The notes: generated by a model not told the origin, from the sequence alone. A stretch of DNA of 64,000 nt from Novosphingobium rosa NBRC 15208 (GCF_001598555.1 NZ_BCZE01000031.1:35334-99333), one strand, 5' to 3'; shown: positions 1 to 9,225, counted from the first letter of the stretch. Made by a program: numbers and translations.

Positions 1-1125
1 GTTGTAGTCGATCTTGGTGTGCACATAGGCGGGTTGAACCGTGAGGTTCGCCCAGGGCATGGCGTAATTGACCTCGCTGGAGAGGATGATCTGATCGGCA
101 TTGTTATGCCCGTCCGCGCCATAGACCGAGGTGCTGCCATAGCCGGTCGGCCCGGTGTTGGTGAAGCCCAGCGGATTGCTGACCGCATTGACCCCGCCCA
201 CCGAGGTCGCGGCGAAAGAGGGGCACAGCAGCTGGTTGGAGCAGCTGCCCGCGGCGCCCAGACCGAACCATGGGTTCTTGGGATCGATCCACTGCTGGGT
301 GGAGCTCATGTAATAGCGCCAGGTGCTGTAGGGCCCCTTCGCGCGGTTGAAATAGGCATCGGCGAACAGCAGCACCGAAAGCTTGGGATCGGGCTTCCAC
401 AACAGGCTGGCGCGGCCACCGTAATTGTTGGCATCGTCATAGCCATTGGTGAAATAGCCGTCATGATGCGTGGTCTGGAAGGCCACGCGCGCATCCAGCG
501 TGTCGGTCACCGGCGTGTTGAGATAGCCGGTGGTGTTGATCGTGCCGTAATTGCCCAAAGTCAGCGATCCGCCGCCCTCCAGCTTGTCCTTGGGGCGGGC
601 GGGAATGAGGTTGAGCGCGCCGACCGTGGCGTTACGGCCATAGAGCGTGCCCTGCGGGCCTTTCAGCACCTCGACACGCTCGAGATCGTAATAGGAGCTG
701 GTGGCCGAGGTCTGGCGCGCCAGCGGCACGCCGCCATAGTTGAAGGCCATCACCGCATCGGAATATTGCGAGCCCGAACCGCTCGCCAGACCGTAAAGCC
801 CGATATAGGCGTTGGGATTGGCCACGGTCAGCTTCAGCCCCGGCACCGAATCCAGCATGGTACGGCTGTCGCGCACGCCGCCTGCGGCCAGCTGCTCGGC
901 GCCCAGCGCGGTGATGTTGAGCGCCGTCTTCTGAGTCGAGCTGACGCGGCGTTCGGCGGTGACGATGATATCGGCGATGCCGGTCGCTTCCGGCGCTGCG
1001 GGCGCCGAGGCCGCAGGCGGCGAAACGGCCTCCTGTGCATCCCCGTCCGCCGCCAAGGCCTGCACAGGCAGGGCCAGAACCGCAAGGATGCTCGACGTTA
1101 ACAGATGGCTGCGCCCCACAGGCAT
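1..1125 (-). CDS. TonB-dependent receptor, 5' part (continues beyond the window)
   Basis: Reading leftwards from an ATG at 1125 gives 375 uninterrupted codons that run off the window edge. The protein begins with a Sec-type signal peptide (MPVGRSHLLTSSILAVLALP...). A TonB-box-like IADIIVTAERR follows, then a plug domain with VPGLKL and the highly typical ERVEVLKGPQGTLYGRNA motif, and then the start of the barrel. A GGGGGAAG ribosome site precedes the start. It is an outer-membrane, energy-coupled importer. The plug resembles the carbohydrate/unknown-substrate receptors common in sphingomonads more than classical siderophore receptors, but the substrate cannot be deduced. An ATG five bases upstream is in another frame. 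The C-terminal barrel lies outside the window. Confidence 0.93.
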   Translation of the reverse strand, partial: MPVGRSHLLTSSILAVLALPVQALAADGDAQEAVSPPAASAPAAPEATGIADIIVTAERRVSSTQKTALNITALGAEQLAAGGVRDSRTMLDSVPGLKLTVANPNAYIGLYGLASGSGSQYSDAVMAFNYGGVPLARQTSATSSYYDLERVEVLKGPQGTLYGRNATVGALNLIPARPKDKLEGGGSLTLGNYGTINTTGYLNTPVTDTLDARVAFQTTHHDGYFTNGYDDANNYGGRASLLWKPDPKLSVLLFADAYFNRAKGPYSTWRYYMSSTQQWIDPKNPWFGLGAAGSCSNQLLCPSFAATSVGGVNAVSNPLGFTNTGPTGYGSTSVYGADGHNNADQIILSSEVNYAMPWANLTVQPAYVHTKIDYN

Positions 1126-1283
1126 GGCATTCTTCCCCCAAAGGATTGTGTATGGGAGCCCGTTGATATGGATGGCCCCGATTTATGGGCAAACTTATGT
1201 CAAGCGCGCCCCCGCCCCGCTACTACCGTATGGTGAATATCAGCCCTCCCGCAAATCGTCGGAGAGAAGCTAGCCTGCGCCGG

Positions 1284-2216
1284 TCAGGCCCCCACGCCAG
1301 TCTGCAGCGCGGTGTAGAGCGTCGCGATGAAATTGTCGCGATTGTCCGGACCGCCAGGCTGAGGGCTGTGGTCATCGGCCAGCAGCTTGGCGGCCACCAC
1401 CTCGTCCTTGCTCTTGCCCCGGGCGATCAGCGCCTTGACCTGACCGCGCACCCTTTCCAGCATCGCGACATAGGCCGTCACCTCCGCCTTGTTGGTCAGC
1501 CCGCCATGGCCCGGCACGATTTTGGTGCGGGCATCGGCCAGCTTGAGCGCCTGGCGGTAGACCTGCAGATTGCCCTCATAGGAGCCGCATTTGCAGCCCG
1601 TGACGGCATCCCACACCGGATATTCGTGGCTGTGATGCAGATCGCCCAGCACCAGCACATTCGCCTTGGGGAAAAAGACCATCGCATCCCCCTCGCCATG
1701 AGCGTTGCGCACCGGGATAAAGCGCAGGCTCTGGCCCGGGATCGAAAGGGTCGTCACCTTGTCATAGGTCGTGGTCGGCCAGCCCGCCTTGTCGATGGGT
1801 GGACGCTGCGTGCCGTCGCCGCCGGTGAAGGGCTGTTGCATCGCTCCGGCTGCCAGGCTGGTGGAGACGATCCGCGCCCCCTTGCCCGCATAGATGGCAT
1901 TGCCCGCCGTGTGATCGAGATGGGCATGGGTGTTCACCAGCAGCTTGACCGGTCTGGGCGTCACCGCCTCCACCGATGCGACCAGTTTCGCCGGATCGTT
2001 GAACAGGCTGTCGATCAGAATCGCGCCATCGGCGCCAACCGCCAGCACGGCGTTGGACCCGGCGGAAAGCTGATAGAGCCCGCCGCCGATTGCGGTCGTG
2101 GTGATCGGCCCCTTGAAGGCATTGACGCCGGTTTGCGCCCAACCCGGCGCAGCGGCAAGGGCAGCGGCAAGGGCGAAAGCGGTCGCGGCGAGCAGGCGAC
2201 GGGTTGCAGGCATCAT
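1284..2216 (-). CDS. Exported metallo-beta-lactamase-fold hydrolase
   Basis: A 310-residue MBL-fold protein with an N-terminal signal peptide (hydrophobic stretch ending APGWAQ). The zinc motif THAHLDH (His97, His99, Asp101, His102) is complete, and later ligands are visible in NAHGEGD, LGDLHH and PGHGG, so both zinc sites look intact. It resembles the periplasmic MBL hydrolases often annotated as quinoprotein-relay or beta-lactamase-like proteins rather than a proven resistance enzyme. I prefer the ATG at 2216 because AAGGGAGA lies just upstream; the in-frame ATG at 2240 has no such site. It sits alone between two TBDR genes on the same strand. The substrate is unknown. Confidence 0.88.
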   Translation of the reverse strand: MMPATRRLLAATAFALAAALAAAPGWAQTGVNAFKGPITTTAIGGGLYQLSAGSNAVLAVGADGAILIDSLFNDPAKLVASVEAVTPRPVKLLVNTHAHLDHTAGNAIYAGKGARIVSTSLAAGAMQQPFTGGDGTQRPPIDKAGWPTTTYDKVTTLSIPGQSLRFIPVRNAHGEGDAMVFFPKANVLVLGDLHHSHEYPVWDAVTGCKCGSYEGNLQVYRQALKLADARTKIVPGHGGLTNKAEVTAYVAMLERVRGQVKALIARGKSKDEVVAAKLLADDHSPQPGGPDNRDNFIATLYTALQTGVGA

Positions 2217-2349
2217 GGCTCGTTCTCCCTTAAAAATCATGGTCGGAGGTATCAGACCGGCTCAGCCGCTTCCAACGATGCAGGCTGTATAAGAGCTATG
2301 CCGATGGCGGGCGGGGCGGAGCCTGATCGCACCCGCCCCGTGATTGCCG

Positions 2350-4998
2350 TCAGAACTTGGCGGTGAACGTCACGCCATAGGTGCGCGGATCGGCGGCTTC
2401 GAAATTGACGTTGGTGAGATTGTACGTGCCGAAGATCGGCACCGTATTGGTGTAGCCGGTGGGCACGGTGATGCTCTGCAGCGTGCCGACATTGCCGATG
2501 TTGCGCACATAGGCGGTCAGCCCCCAAGTGCCCTTGGCCGGGTTGAAGGCCAGCGTGGCGTTCACCTTCATAAAGGCGGGCTGGCGGAACCATCCGGCCT
2601 TCAGCACATCGCTGTTGGAGGGTATGGCCAGATTGCTCTCGGTCTCGAAATGGCCATCGACCGAGGCGACAACATTGCCCAGGCGGCGCCCCTGCCCGCC
2701 GACCTCGAAGACATGCGAATAGCCCGGCGAGATCGTCCAGTTGGGTGAGCGCGGCAGGGCGAAACCCTTCAACTGCTGCCCCAGCATCAGCGTCGCCGCC
2801 GTGCCGCCCGCCAGATTGACCGTGCGGAAGCGGGCATTGAGGTAGGAGACATTCATGGTGAAACGGTCATGCTCGGACAGGATCAGCGTGCTTTCCAGAT
2901 CCATGCCGAAGGTGCGCGCCCGCGCCGCATTGGCGGTGGTGGTGGTGGTGTAATCCGGATCGATGGTGCGCGTGGTATAGCCCAGATTGGCGGTGGGGCT
3001 GAAAACCTGCGCGGCATAGCTGAACTGGTAATCGCGGTAATCGTAGTAATAGGCGCTGACATTCAGGCGCCAGTGGTGGTTGAGCAAATCATTCTTGGTT
3101 CCGATCTCGTAGGAGGTCAGACTTTCCGGCTTGAAGGTGTTGGTGAATCCGGGGTTGAGAAGACCTGTGCTGGCGGAAGGAATGTTGATGAAGCCGCCGC
3201 TCTTGAAACCGGTGGACACCAGCGCATAGACATTCGATGTCGGCGAAAGATCATATTGCGCCGAAATCTTGTAATCCAGACGGCTGTTGGTCATTTTCCC
3301 GGCAGGCACCGAGAAGAACACACGGTTGCCCGTAGGGGTGGCGGCGCTCCACAAGCCATTGTTGGTGGTGGTGCCCGCCACCCCATTGTCCAGCAGGTAA
3401 TACAGCGTGGTGTTGATCGGCGTGCCGTTCAGCGTGCTGCTGCCGGAGGTGGCGCAGGTGCTGGTCTGGATCGCATTGGCGACGCATTGATTGCCGACCT
3501 GATCGTTGCGGATCTTGCGCTCGGTGGTGTAGCGCAGCCCCGCCGTCACGCGGAAGCGATCGGTGACGGGATAGGTGATCTGGCCGAAACCGGCGAAATC
3601 GCGCACCTCGCGATGCGGGCTGGAGCTGCTGTAAAAGGCGGGCGGAGCGATGCCCGCATCCACCACGCTGGTGGCCGGAACAGCGGTGGCGGACAGCACC
3701 GTGGTGCGCGCGAGCGTGGTGTAGCCGGTGCCGCTCTGCTGATTGACGCCGGTATCCTCCTTGTTTTCCAGATAATAGCCGCCGACCATCCATTTGATCC
3801 GCGCGCCGGGATTGGACGACAGGCGCAGCTCCAGCGTCTTCTGGTCCTGACGCGAGATTTCCTTGCCATTGGTGGAGGCCAGCGCGGTGGCGATGCCGTT
3901 CGGATTGGCGTAACCGGAGTCCGTCGCCTGAGACAGGCGGGTCATATAGGTCGCGATGCTGAAAGTGTTCGATTCCAGCTGATAGCGCGATTTGTTGTAA
4001 GTCGGCTGAAGATAGAGCTGGGCGAAACCAAGATTGGCGGTGATATCGGCATAGTAATTGCCGTTTTTGAAGGTACGAAAGCCCGTCGAGGGATTGGGCG
4101 AGGTCCAATAGCCCAGCGGAAAACGGATCGGGCTGGTCAGATCGATCAACCCGCTGGAGGATTGCTGCTGGCCAAGACCGGTCTGCGCCGCGTAATCGGC
4201 TGTCAGGATGATCTTGACATCGTTGCTCGGCTCCCACAGCAGGCGCCCGCGACCGCCCAGCACATGGCTGTCACTGCCGCCGTTCGACAGGTAACCATGC
4301 CGCCTTTCGCCCGAGAAAGCGCCGCGCAGGGCGATGGTTTGGGTGATGGGAATGTTGACCATCGCCTGCCCCGCCACCAGCCCGTAATTGCCGGTTTCCA
4401 GCGTGGTGCCGAACTCCAGCTTGTGGCTGGGGTCATTGGAGATGATCGTCACCGATCCGCCCTCGGCATTGCGGCCATTCAGCGTGGAATCGGGGCCCTT
4501 GACCACCTCGACCCGGGCGATGTCATAGAACAGGGCGCGGGTGGACTGGGCGCGCTGCTGGAACACGCCATTGAGGCTGACCGTGACCGGGGAATCCTGC
4601 CCGAAGACCGGCGCGAAGCCCACGCCGCGGATCGAAACGAAAAAGCCCTGCCCCGAAGCGCCCGTGCCCATCAGTTGCACGCCCGGCGTATCGCGCAGCA
4701 CTTCGGCCAGCGTGGTCTTGCCTTCCTTGACCATCCGGTCGCCATCGACGGCGGTGATCGTGCCCACGGTCTTTTGCAGATTGGTGCGGAATTTCATGGC
4801 GGTCACCACAATGTCATGCAGCGAGACCTTGCCGTCATCGGGTGCATCGCTGTGATTGCCGGTATCGGGCAGCGGCGCGGCAGGCGGCGCATCGGGCCTT
4901 GCCTGATCGACCGGCGTCTCCTGAGCCCGCAACGGAGCAGCCGCCATCAGCCCGAACGCCAGCGCGCTCAGGGCACAGCCCATCTTCATCGATGTCAT
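2350..4998 (-). CDS. TonB-dependent receptor
   Basis: An 882-residue outer-membrane receptor. It has a signal peptide ending LRAQE, a TonB-box-like segment LHDIVVTAMKF, a plug with VLRDTPGVQLMG and VEVVKGPDSTLNGRNAEGG, and a long beta-barrel ending in an aromatic residue (...GVTFTAKF), as expected for BamA-dependent assembly. Length is normal for the family. The gene follows a promoter-like region of nearly 400 bases containing an AT-rich palindrome. No dedicated hydrolase is coupled to it; the MBL hydrolase downstream is separated by over 130 bases, so co-transcription is uncertain. The substrate is unknown. Confidence 0.93.
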   Translation of the reverse strand: MTSMKMGCALSALAFGLMAAAPLRAQETPVDQARPDAPPAAPLPDTGNHSDAPDDGKVSLHDIVVTAMKFRTNLQKTVGTITAVDGDRMVKEGKTTLAEVLRDTPGVQLMGTGASGQGFFVSIRGVGFAPVFGQDSPVTVSLNGVFQQRAQSTRALFYDIARVEVVKGPDSTLNGRNAEGGSVTIISNDPSHKLEFGTTLETGNYGLVAGQAMVNIPITQTIALRGAFSGERRHGYLSNGGSDSHVLGGRGRLLWEPSNDVKIILTADYAAQTGLGQQQSSSGLIDLTSPIRFPLGYWTSPNPSTGFRTFKNGNYYADITANLGFAQLYLQPTYNKSRYQLESNTFSIATYMTRLSQATDSGYANPNGIATALASTNGKEISRQDQKTLELRLSSNPGARIKWMVGGYYLENKEDTGVNQQSGTGYTTLARTTVLSATAVPATSVVDAGIAPPAFYSSSSPHREVRDFAGFGQITYPVTDRFRVTAGLRYTTERKIRNDQVGNQCVANAIQTSTCATSGSSTLNGTPINTTLYYLLDNGVAGTTTNNGLWSAATPTGNRVFFSVPAGKMTNSRLDYKISAQYDLSPTSNVYALVSTGFKSGGFINIPSASTGLLNPGFTNTFKPESLTSYEIGTKNDLLNHHWRLNVSAYYYDYRDYQFSYAAQVFSPTANLGYTTRTIDPDYTTTTTANAARARTFGMDLESTLILSEHDRFTMNVSYLNARFRTVNLAGGTAATLMLGQQLKGFALPRSPNWTISPGYSHVFEVGGQGRRLGNVVASVDGHFETESNLAIPSNSDVLKAGWFRQPAFMKVNATLAFNPAKGTWGLTAYVRNIGNVGTLQSITVPTGYTNTVPIFGTYNLTNVNFEAADPRTYGVTFTAKF

Positions 4999-5382
4999 TG
5001 TGAAGTCCTCCCCCGGAGGCCAGTCGTTGTGACCGTGCCTTTCCCGGTGCGGCGATGTTATGGGAGGCAGGTAAGCTGCAGTAGATCGCGCAAGGCTATA
5101 TCAGCTATTCGGCGATACATGGAAAGTTTCAGGCATATTTTATAATATGCTTTTTATATGTATTTTTCTGTCGGAAAAACAATTCAATCCCATCACTGCT
5201 TTGGATCAAAGACAAAGCGGCGCCACGGTCCTCGGCGCGCTGACCGCCACCATCCGCACCGGGATCGGCTGTCCGGTCTGTCCCTCTGTTTCCGGCGGTA
5301 CGCGCTACGGCCTGACAGACTGCTTGATCCCCGCCACCGCTTCATGCCAACGCAGGGCGCGACACTCGAAGCGGGCCGGGCC
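4999..5382. other. Intergenic region between divergent TBDR and serine-hydrolase genes
   Basis: No convincing gene. The region is locally AT-rich around 5120-5210, unlike its flanks, and carries the palindrome at 5133-5150. Open frames reading into the serine hydrolase from 5147 and 5158 lack a ribosome site and a protein-like composition. The divergent promoters of the TBDR (leftward) and the hydrolase (rightward) must lie here. Confidence 0.6.
5133..5150. promoter_or_regulatory. AT-rich palindrome upstream of divergent genes
   Basis: GCATATT-TTAT-AATATGC is a perfect 7-bp inverted repeat with a 4-base spacer, followed by TTTTTAT on the plus strand. It is either an operator for the divergent TBDR/hydrolase promoters or a small rightward terminator. 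It lies about 135 bases upstream of the TBDR start. No adjacent dedicated regulator gene is present. Confidence 0.4.
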
Positions 5383-6561
5383 ATGATTCACACTTCTCGA
5401 CGGGCGATGCTGTCGTGGCTGGCGATGCTGCCCCTGTCCACTCCGCTCTCGGCCTATGCTCAGGGGATCACGCCCGTGCCTGACGATTCACTGTCCGACG
5501 CGCAGCTCAAGGCGCTGATCGACGCGCGCATCGCCGGGCGCGCTGGTGAGGGCATCGCCATCGCCCTGCTCGACACCAAAGGCCAGCGCATCCTCGGGCG
5601 CGGCCCCGCAGGGCAAGCTCCCCCTTTCTCCGCCCGCACGCTGTTCGAGATCGGCTCGCTGACCAAGCTGTTCACCGCGCTGATCCTCGCCGATATGGCG
5701 CTGAAGGGCGAAGTCGGACTCGACGATCCCGCGCAGGCCTGGCTGCCGCCCGGCGCCAGCATGCCGCAGCGCCATGGGCGGCAGATCACCTTGCGCGATC
5801 TGGCCATGCATCTCTCCGGCCTGCCCCGCCTGCCCGACAACATGCCCTTCAGCCATCCCGAAGACCCCTATGCGGATTACGGCGAAGCGCTGCTGCTCGA
5901 TTTCCTGGCCCGCTATCGCCTGCCACGCGATCCGGGCATGCGGTACGAATACTCCAATCTCGGCTTCGGCCTGCTCGGTTCCTTGCTGGCCCGCGCCGCG
6001 CAGACCGATTATCCGTCGCTGCTCGCCCGGCGCATCACCGGGCCGCTGGGGCTGCATGACACGGCGATCACCCTGTCACCCGACCAGCAGACGCGTTTCG
6101 CGCCGGGCTATGACGCCGCCATGCGCCCGGCCAGCCCCTGGAGGTTTACGGCGCTCGCCGGGGCCGGGGCGATCCGCTCCACGGCGCAGGATATGGCAAT
6201 GTTCATGCAGGCGGTGATGGACCCCGCCTCGGTGATCGCCCCTGCGATGCAACTGGCCACCGCCTCCCCCCACCCCATCGGCGATGGCCGGAACCGGGCA
6301 GGTCTGGGCTGGGTGATCGGCCAATCTCCGGCAGGCGAGCCCTTGCTGTTCCATGACGGCGGCACGGGCGGTTTTCGCAGCTCGATCATCGTGGAGCCGG
6401 GGCGGCGGCACGGTGTGGTGGTTCTGGCCAATGCCGCCGCCGAGCCTGCCACGGCCGACCTTGCCGCCCATCTGCTGCTGGGCGCTCCCTTGCAGCTGAT
6501 CAGCCCGGCGCCGCCGATCATGACGCTTCCGGCGCAGCGGCAGGAACGGGCGCGGCGCTGA
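5383..6561 (+). CDS. Serine hydrolase of the beta-lactamase (class C/PBP4*) family
   Basis: A 392-residue exported protein of the PF00144 type. It has a Tat-like signal (SRRAMLSWLAML, cleavage near AYAQG). The catalytic motif SLTK (Ser92, Lys95) sits in FEIGSLTKLFTAL. The second motif YSN is at 190-192 and the HDGGTGG box, equivalent to the KTG element, is near the C-terminus. All catalytic groups appear intact. Family members include esterases, D-peptidases and AmpC-type beta-lactamases, so function cannot be fixed. The ATG at 5383 is chosen because the signal peptide begins there; upstream in-frame codons add an implausible basic extension. It stands alone and converges on the AhpD-like gene. 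Confidence 0.88.
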   Translation: MIHTSRRAMLSWLAMLPLSTPLSAYAQGITPVPDDSLSDAQLKALIDARIAGRAGEGIAIALLDTKGQRILGRGPAGQAPPFSARTLFEIGSLTKLFTALILADMALKGEVGLDDPAQAWLPPGASMPQRHGRQITLRDLAMHLSGLPRLPDNMPFSHPEDPYADYGEALLLDFLARYRLPRDPGMRYEYSNLGFGLLGSLLARAAQTDYPSLLARRITGPLGLHDTAITLSPDQQTRFAPGYDAAMRPASPWRFTALAGAGAIRSTAQDMAMFMQAVMDPASVIAPAMQLATASPHPIGDGRNRAGLGWVIGQSPAGEPLLFHDGGTGGFRSSIIVEPGRRHGVVVLANAAAEPATADLAAHLLLGAPLQLISPAPPIMTLPAQRQERARR

Positions 6562-6585
6562 TGCCGCGCCCGGCCCGCCATCGGC

Positions 6586-7170
6586 TCAGGCGACCTGCTT
6601 GAAGGGATGGCCGCCGCGCGCGATCTTGCTCTGGTCGAACAGGCGCAGGATCGGGAAGTCGACGTCGTTGCGCGACACCTTCCAGAGATAATTGGTCATG
6701 AAGTTGAGCACGAGATGGCCGAAGACCTCCGTCACATCCTCATCGCTCCAGCCGGCATCTTTCACCGCCTGCACCTCGGCATCGGTCAGATCGCCCTTGT
6801 GGCGCACCAGCAGCAGCACGAAATCGAGCAGCGCCTGTTCCTTGGGGTCGGTTGACTTGCCACGACGGGCCAGATCGATGTCCTCATCGGTCAGCTTCTG
6901 AAGCTTGGCGATCGCGGCCAGCAGCGAGATGCAATATTCGCAGCCGTTTTCCTCACCGATGGCCAGGCCGATCTTGCGCGCCAGCTGCTTGCTGAAGCGG
7001 CCCTCGGTCAGGTTCTGGAACAGGGCGAGATAGCTGTTCATCGTCGCGGTGGAGTTGGTCAGCACCGAAAGCAGGATGGGATGCTTGCCGAACTTGCCTG
7101 CGGTGTTGTCGAGGATCTCCTGCTGCGCGGGGGTGGCGGTTTGCGGGGTGACGACATTGAGACGAGCCAT
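6586..7170 (-). CDS. Carboxymuconolactone decarboxylase/AhpD-like protein
   Basis: A 194-residue all-helical protein of the CMD/AhpD family. The redox CxxC is present as CEYC (Cys77, Cys80) in GEENGCEYCISLLAAI, so it is likely a peroxidase-like disulfide reductase rather than a true decarboxylase. Start: ATG at 7170 with AAGGA upstream. It is divergent from a TetR gene, and a palindromic operator at 7195-7210 overlaps its promoter, suggesting that this TetR represses it. Induction by an electrophile or peroxide is a reasonable inference but is not shown. Confidence 0.88.
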   Translation of the reverse strand: MARLNVVTPQTATPAQQEILDNTAGKFGKHPILLSVLTNSTATMNSYLALFQNLTEGRFSKQLARKIGLAIGEENGCEYCISLLAAIAKLQKLTDEDIDLARRGKSTDPKEQALLDFVLLLVRHKGDLTDAEVQAVKDAGWSDEDVTEVFGHLVLNFMTNYLWKVSRNDVDFPILRLFDQSKIARGGHPFKQVA

Positions 7171-7194
7171 GAGGTGGTTTCCTTTTCCGAATCA

Positions 7195-7210
7195 TACCGA
7201 ACGATCGGTA
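7195..7210. promoter_or_regulatory. TetR operator, copy 1
   Basis: TACCGAACGATCGGTA, a near-perfect dyad centred on CGATCG, lies 25 bases upstream of the AhpD-like start. It matches the second copy at 7257-7270 read on the opposite strand. Two sites in a divergent TetR intergenic region is the classical autoregulated arrangement. Confidence 0.75.
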
Positions 7211-7256
7211 CAGTTCATAAATGCGGAAACGCCAAGCTCACGTCAAGCTTGAAATG

Positions 7257-7270
7257 TACCGATCGTTCGG
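7257..7270. promoter_or_regulatory. TetR operator, copy 2
   Basis: TACCGATCGTTCGG is the reverse-complement orientation of copy 1. It lies about 26 bases upstream of the tetR start codon and is likely the autoregulatory site. Confidence 0.75.
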
Positions 7271-7296
7271 ACTATATGGCAGGCGGAGGTTCCGTG

Positions 7297-7881
7297 ATGC
7301 CACAAATACGCAAGGTCGAGGATGATGTGCTGCTGGAGCGGCTGGCGCGGACATTCAAGGATGTCGGCTATGAGGGCGCATCGCTCAGCGCGATCTCCGA
7401 GGAGACGGGGCTGAAGAAATCCAGCCTCTATCACCGTTTTCCGCGTGGCAAGGAACAGATGGCGCAGGAGGTGCTGCAGCAGGTGGCGCAAGCGCTGGAC
7501 ACGCACCTCTTCCCCATCCTGGCCGGAGACGGCACGCCCGAGCGCAAAATGGCCGCCTTCGTTCGCGTGATGGATGGCGTTTATGCCAGTGGGCGGGAAT
7601 CCTGCCTGCTCAACATGCTCTCCCCGCCGCGCGGCGCGCAGGGCGTCTGCGGCGCGGCCATCGCCAGCACCTTCCACCGCCTGCTTGCCGCGTTGAAGGA
7701 TGTGGCGTGTCAGGCCGGGGCGTCTGAGGAGCAGGCCGCGCTTCGCGCCGAGGAGGTGCTGATCGCCCTGCAAGGCGCGCTGGTGCTGGCGCGCGGTATC
7801 GGCGATCCGGGGGTGTTTGAACGCATGCTGGCGCGCCTGCCCGGCATCATCGATCCGCAGGACCAAAAGCATGATCTTTGA
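7297..7881 (+). CDS. TetR-family transcriptional regulator
   Basis: A 194-residue TetR protein. The N-terminal helix-turn-helix is clear (LARTFKDVGYEGASLSAISEE, then GLKKSSLYHRFPRGKEQM), and the divergent ligand-binding domain contains LLNMLSPPRGAQGVCG. It resembles TetR regulators with the TetR_C_LmrA/YxaF-type C-terminal half. The ATG at 7297 has GGAGG seven bases upstream; an in-frame ATG at 7276 lies too close to the operator. It overlaps the downstream alpha/beta hydrolase by 11 bases, so the two are translationally coupled. It probably represses both its own operon and the divergent AhpD-like gene through the twin CCGATCGTTCGG sites. Confidence 0.92.
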   Translation: MPQIRKVEDDVLLERLARTFKDVGYEGASLSAISEETGLKKSSLYHRFPRGKEQMAQEVLQQVAQALDTHLFPILAGDGTPERKMAAFVRVMDGVYASGRESCLLNMLSPPRGAQGVCGAAIASTFHRLLAALKDVACQAGASEEQAALRAEEVLIALQGALVLARGIGDPGVFERMLARLPGIIDPQDQKHDL

Positions 7882-8650
7882 GTGGAACGGCCACGCGATC
7901 CATTATCAGGATGAGGGCAGCGGACCGGCCATCGTCTTGCTGCATGGCCTTGGCGGCAATACCGAAAACTGGTTGCATCAGCGCCATTTTCTGTCGCGCA
8001 CGCATCGGGTGCTCTCGCTCGATATGCCCGGTCATGGCCTGTCAGGCGGGCGAACCGTGGCTTTCGCCGACTATCCGCGCGCCATCGCGGCGATGCTGGA
8101 TCATGCCGGCGTTCAACAAGCGGTGCTTTGCGGGCTCTCCAAGGGCGCGCGAGCCGGGATCGCCTTTGCCGCGCTCCATCCCGAGCGCGTCAGCGGCATG
8201 GTCATCGTCAACGCCTTCCTCCACCTCGAACCAGCGGATCGCGCCAAAAGGCTGTCGCTCTATGATCTGCTGCTTGAAAAGGATGGCCCGCAGCGCTGGG
8301 CGGACCGCCTGCTGCATCTGATGGCGGTCGAAGCCTATCCGGCCATTGTTCGCGGTTTCCACCGCTCGCTCGAGCGGATTGATCCTTTGCACATCCGGCG
8401 CATCTTTCGCGAACAGATCGACTGGGATCAGCGCCCGGATCTAGCCGACATCGCCTGCCCGGTGTTGGTGGTGAAAGGCAGCAAGGACGATTTTATCCCG
8501 AGCTACTGCCCCGCAGACATCCTCGCCGGACTGCGCGACGGTGAGCTGACGGTGATGGACGCGGGCCACCTGCCCTATCTGGAGGCCCCCGCCGCGTTCA
8601 ACCGGCACCTCTCGGCATTTCTGGCGCGGATCGGCACGGTTTCAGGATAG
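7871..8650 (+). CDS. Alpha/beta hydrolase
   Basis: A 259-residue cytoplasmic alpha/beta-hydrolase. It has an oxyanion HGLGGN loop, nucleophile elbow G-L-S-K-G (Ser90), acid Asp in KGSKDDF and catalytic His in DAGHLPYLEAP, so the triad is complete. It falls in the broad esterase/3-oxoadipate-enol-lactonase-like group. The start is the ATG at 7871 inside the last codons of tetR. Co-transcription with tetR and the divergent AhpD/CMD protein suggests a small inducible detoxification or catabolic unit. The actual substrate is unknown. Confidence 0.87.
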   Translation: MIFEWNGHAIHYQDEGSGPAIVLLHGLGGNTENWLHQRHFLSRTHRVLSLDMPGHGLSGGRTVAFADYPRAIAAMLDHAGVQQAVLCGLSKGARAGIAFAALHPERVSGMVIVNAFLHLEPADRAKRLSLYDLLLEKDGPQRWADRLLHLMAVEAYPAIVRGFHRSLERIDPLHIRRIFREQIDWDQRPDLADIACPVLVVKGSKDDFIPSYCPADILAGLRDGELTVMDAGHLPYLEAPAAFNRHLSAFLARIGTVSG

Positions 8651-8653
8651 GCT

Positions 8654-9225
8654 TCAGCGCGGCAGGACAAGCTCTGCGCTCAACCCACCCTCGGGACGGT
8701 TGGCCAGAGACAGTGCGCCACCCTGCGCCTGCGCAATCTTGCGAGCGATGCTCGTCGCCCGAGCCATGGATCTGCGCCCTGCCCGCATAGCGCAGCGCAT
8801 TGTCGACCAGATTTTGCAGGCAGCGGCGCGATCCTTGCGCGATCCCGCGAATCCCTCACTTCCCGCGGCAGCGCGTCAGACAGGTGCGGCGCAAAGCCCG
8901 GCGCGGCCAGCAGGCGCAGGCGGCTGATGCTCATATCGATGGCGCGATCGGCGGGATCGTGCTCGCGGCCATAGATGCGCTGCGAGAGATGGTCGCGGCT
9001 CAGCGTGCGATAGGGCTCACCCAACATGCTGCGCAGGGTCACCACATCCACCCCGCCCAGCACGATGGGATCGCTGTTCACGTTACCCAGCAGAAGATTG
9101 CGTTTCGTGTCCAGAGTCCAGCCCGCGAAATGCAGCCGCGCCGGTTCCTCCTGCCTTGGCGCGAAGCGCTCGACGCGCCTGAGGATCACCTGGATCCGCG
9201 CCAGCAACGCGCGCGGGGTGGATTC
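8654..9225 (-). pseudogene. Remnants of an OmpR-type response regulator and a sensor histidine kinase
   Basis: On the minus strand, 9225 to about 8890 encodes the end of a receiver domain (TPRALLARIQVILRR) and a winged-helix effector domain (LHFAGWTLDTKRNLLLG, YRTLSRDHLSQRIYGRE, DRAIDMSISRLR), but no receiver core. Shortly after, another frame gives a kinase N-box (CLQNLVDNALRYAGRAQIHG). A third frame gives the kinase C-terminus (SIARKIAQAQGGALSLANRP...ELVLPR, stop at 8654). The ATP-binding G boxes and the regulator's end are deleted and the frames are shifted, so neither protein can be made. This is a decayed two-component pair. Confidence 0.82.

Noticed and set aside
5383..6561. An AmpC beta-lactamase resistance gene
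   Set aside because: The motifs SLTK, YSN and HDGG place it in the broad serine-hydrolase family; the KTG box of true AmpC enzymes is replaced, and no ampR neighbour is present.
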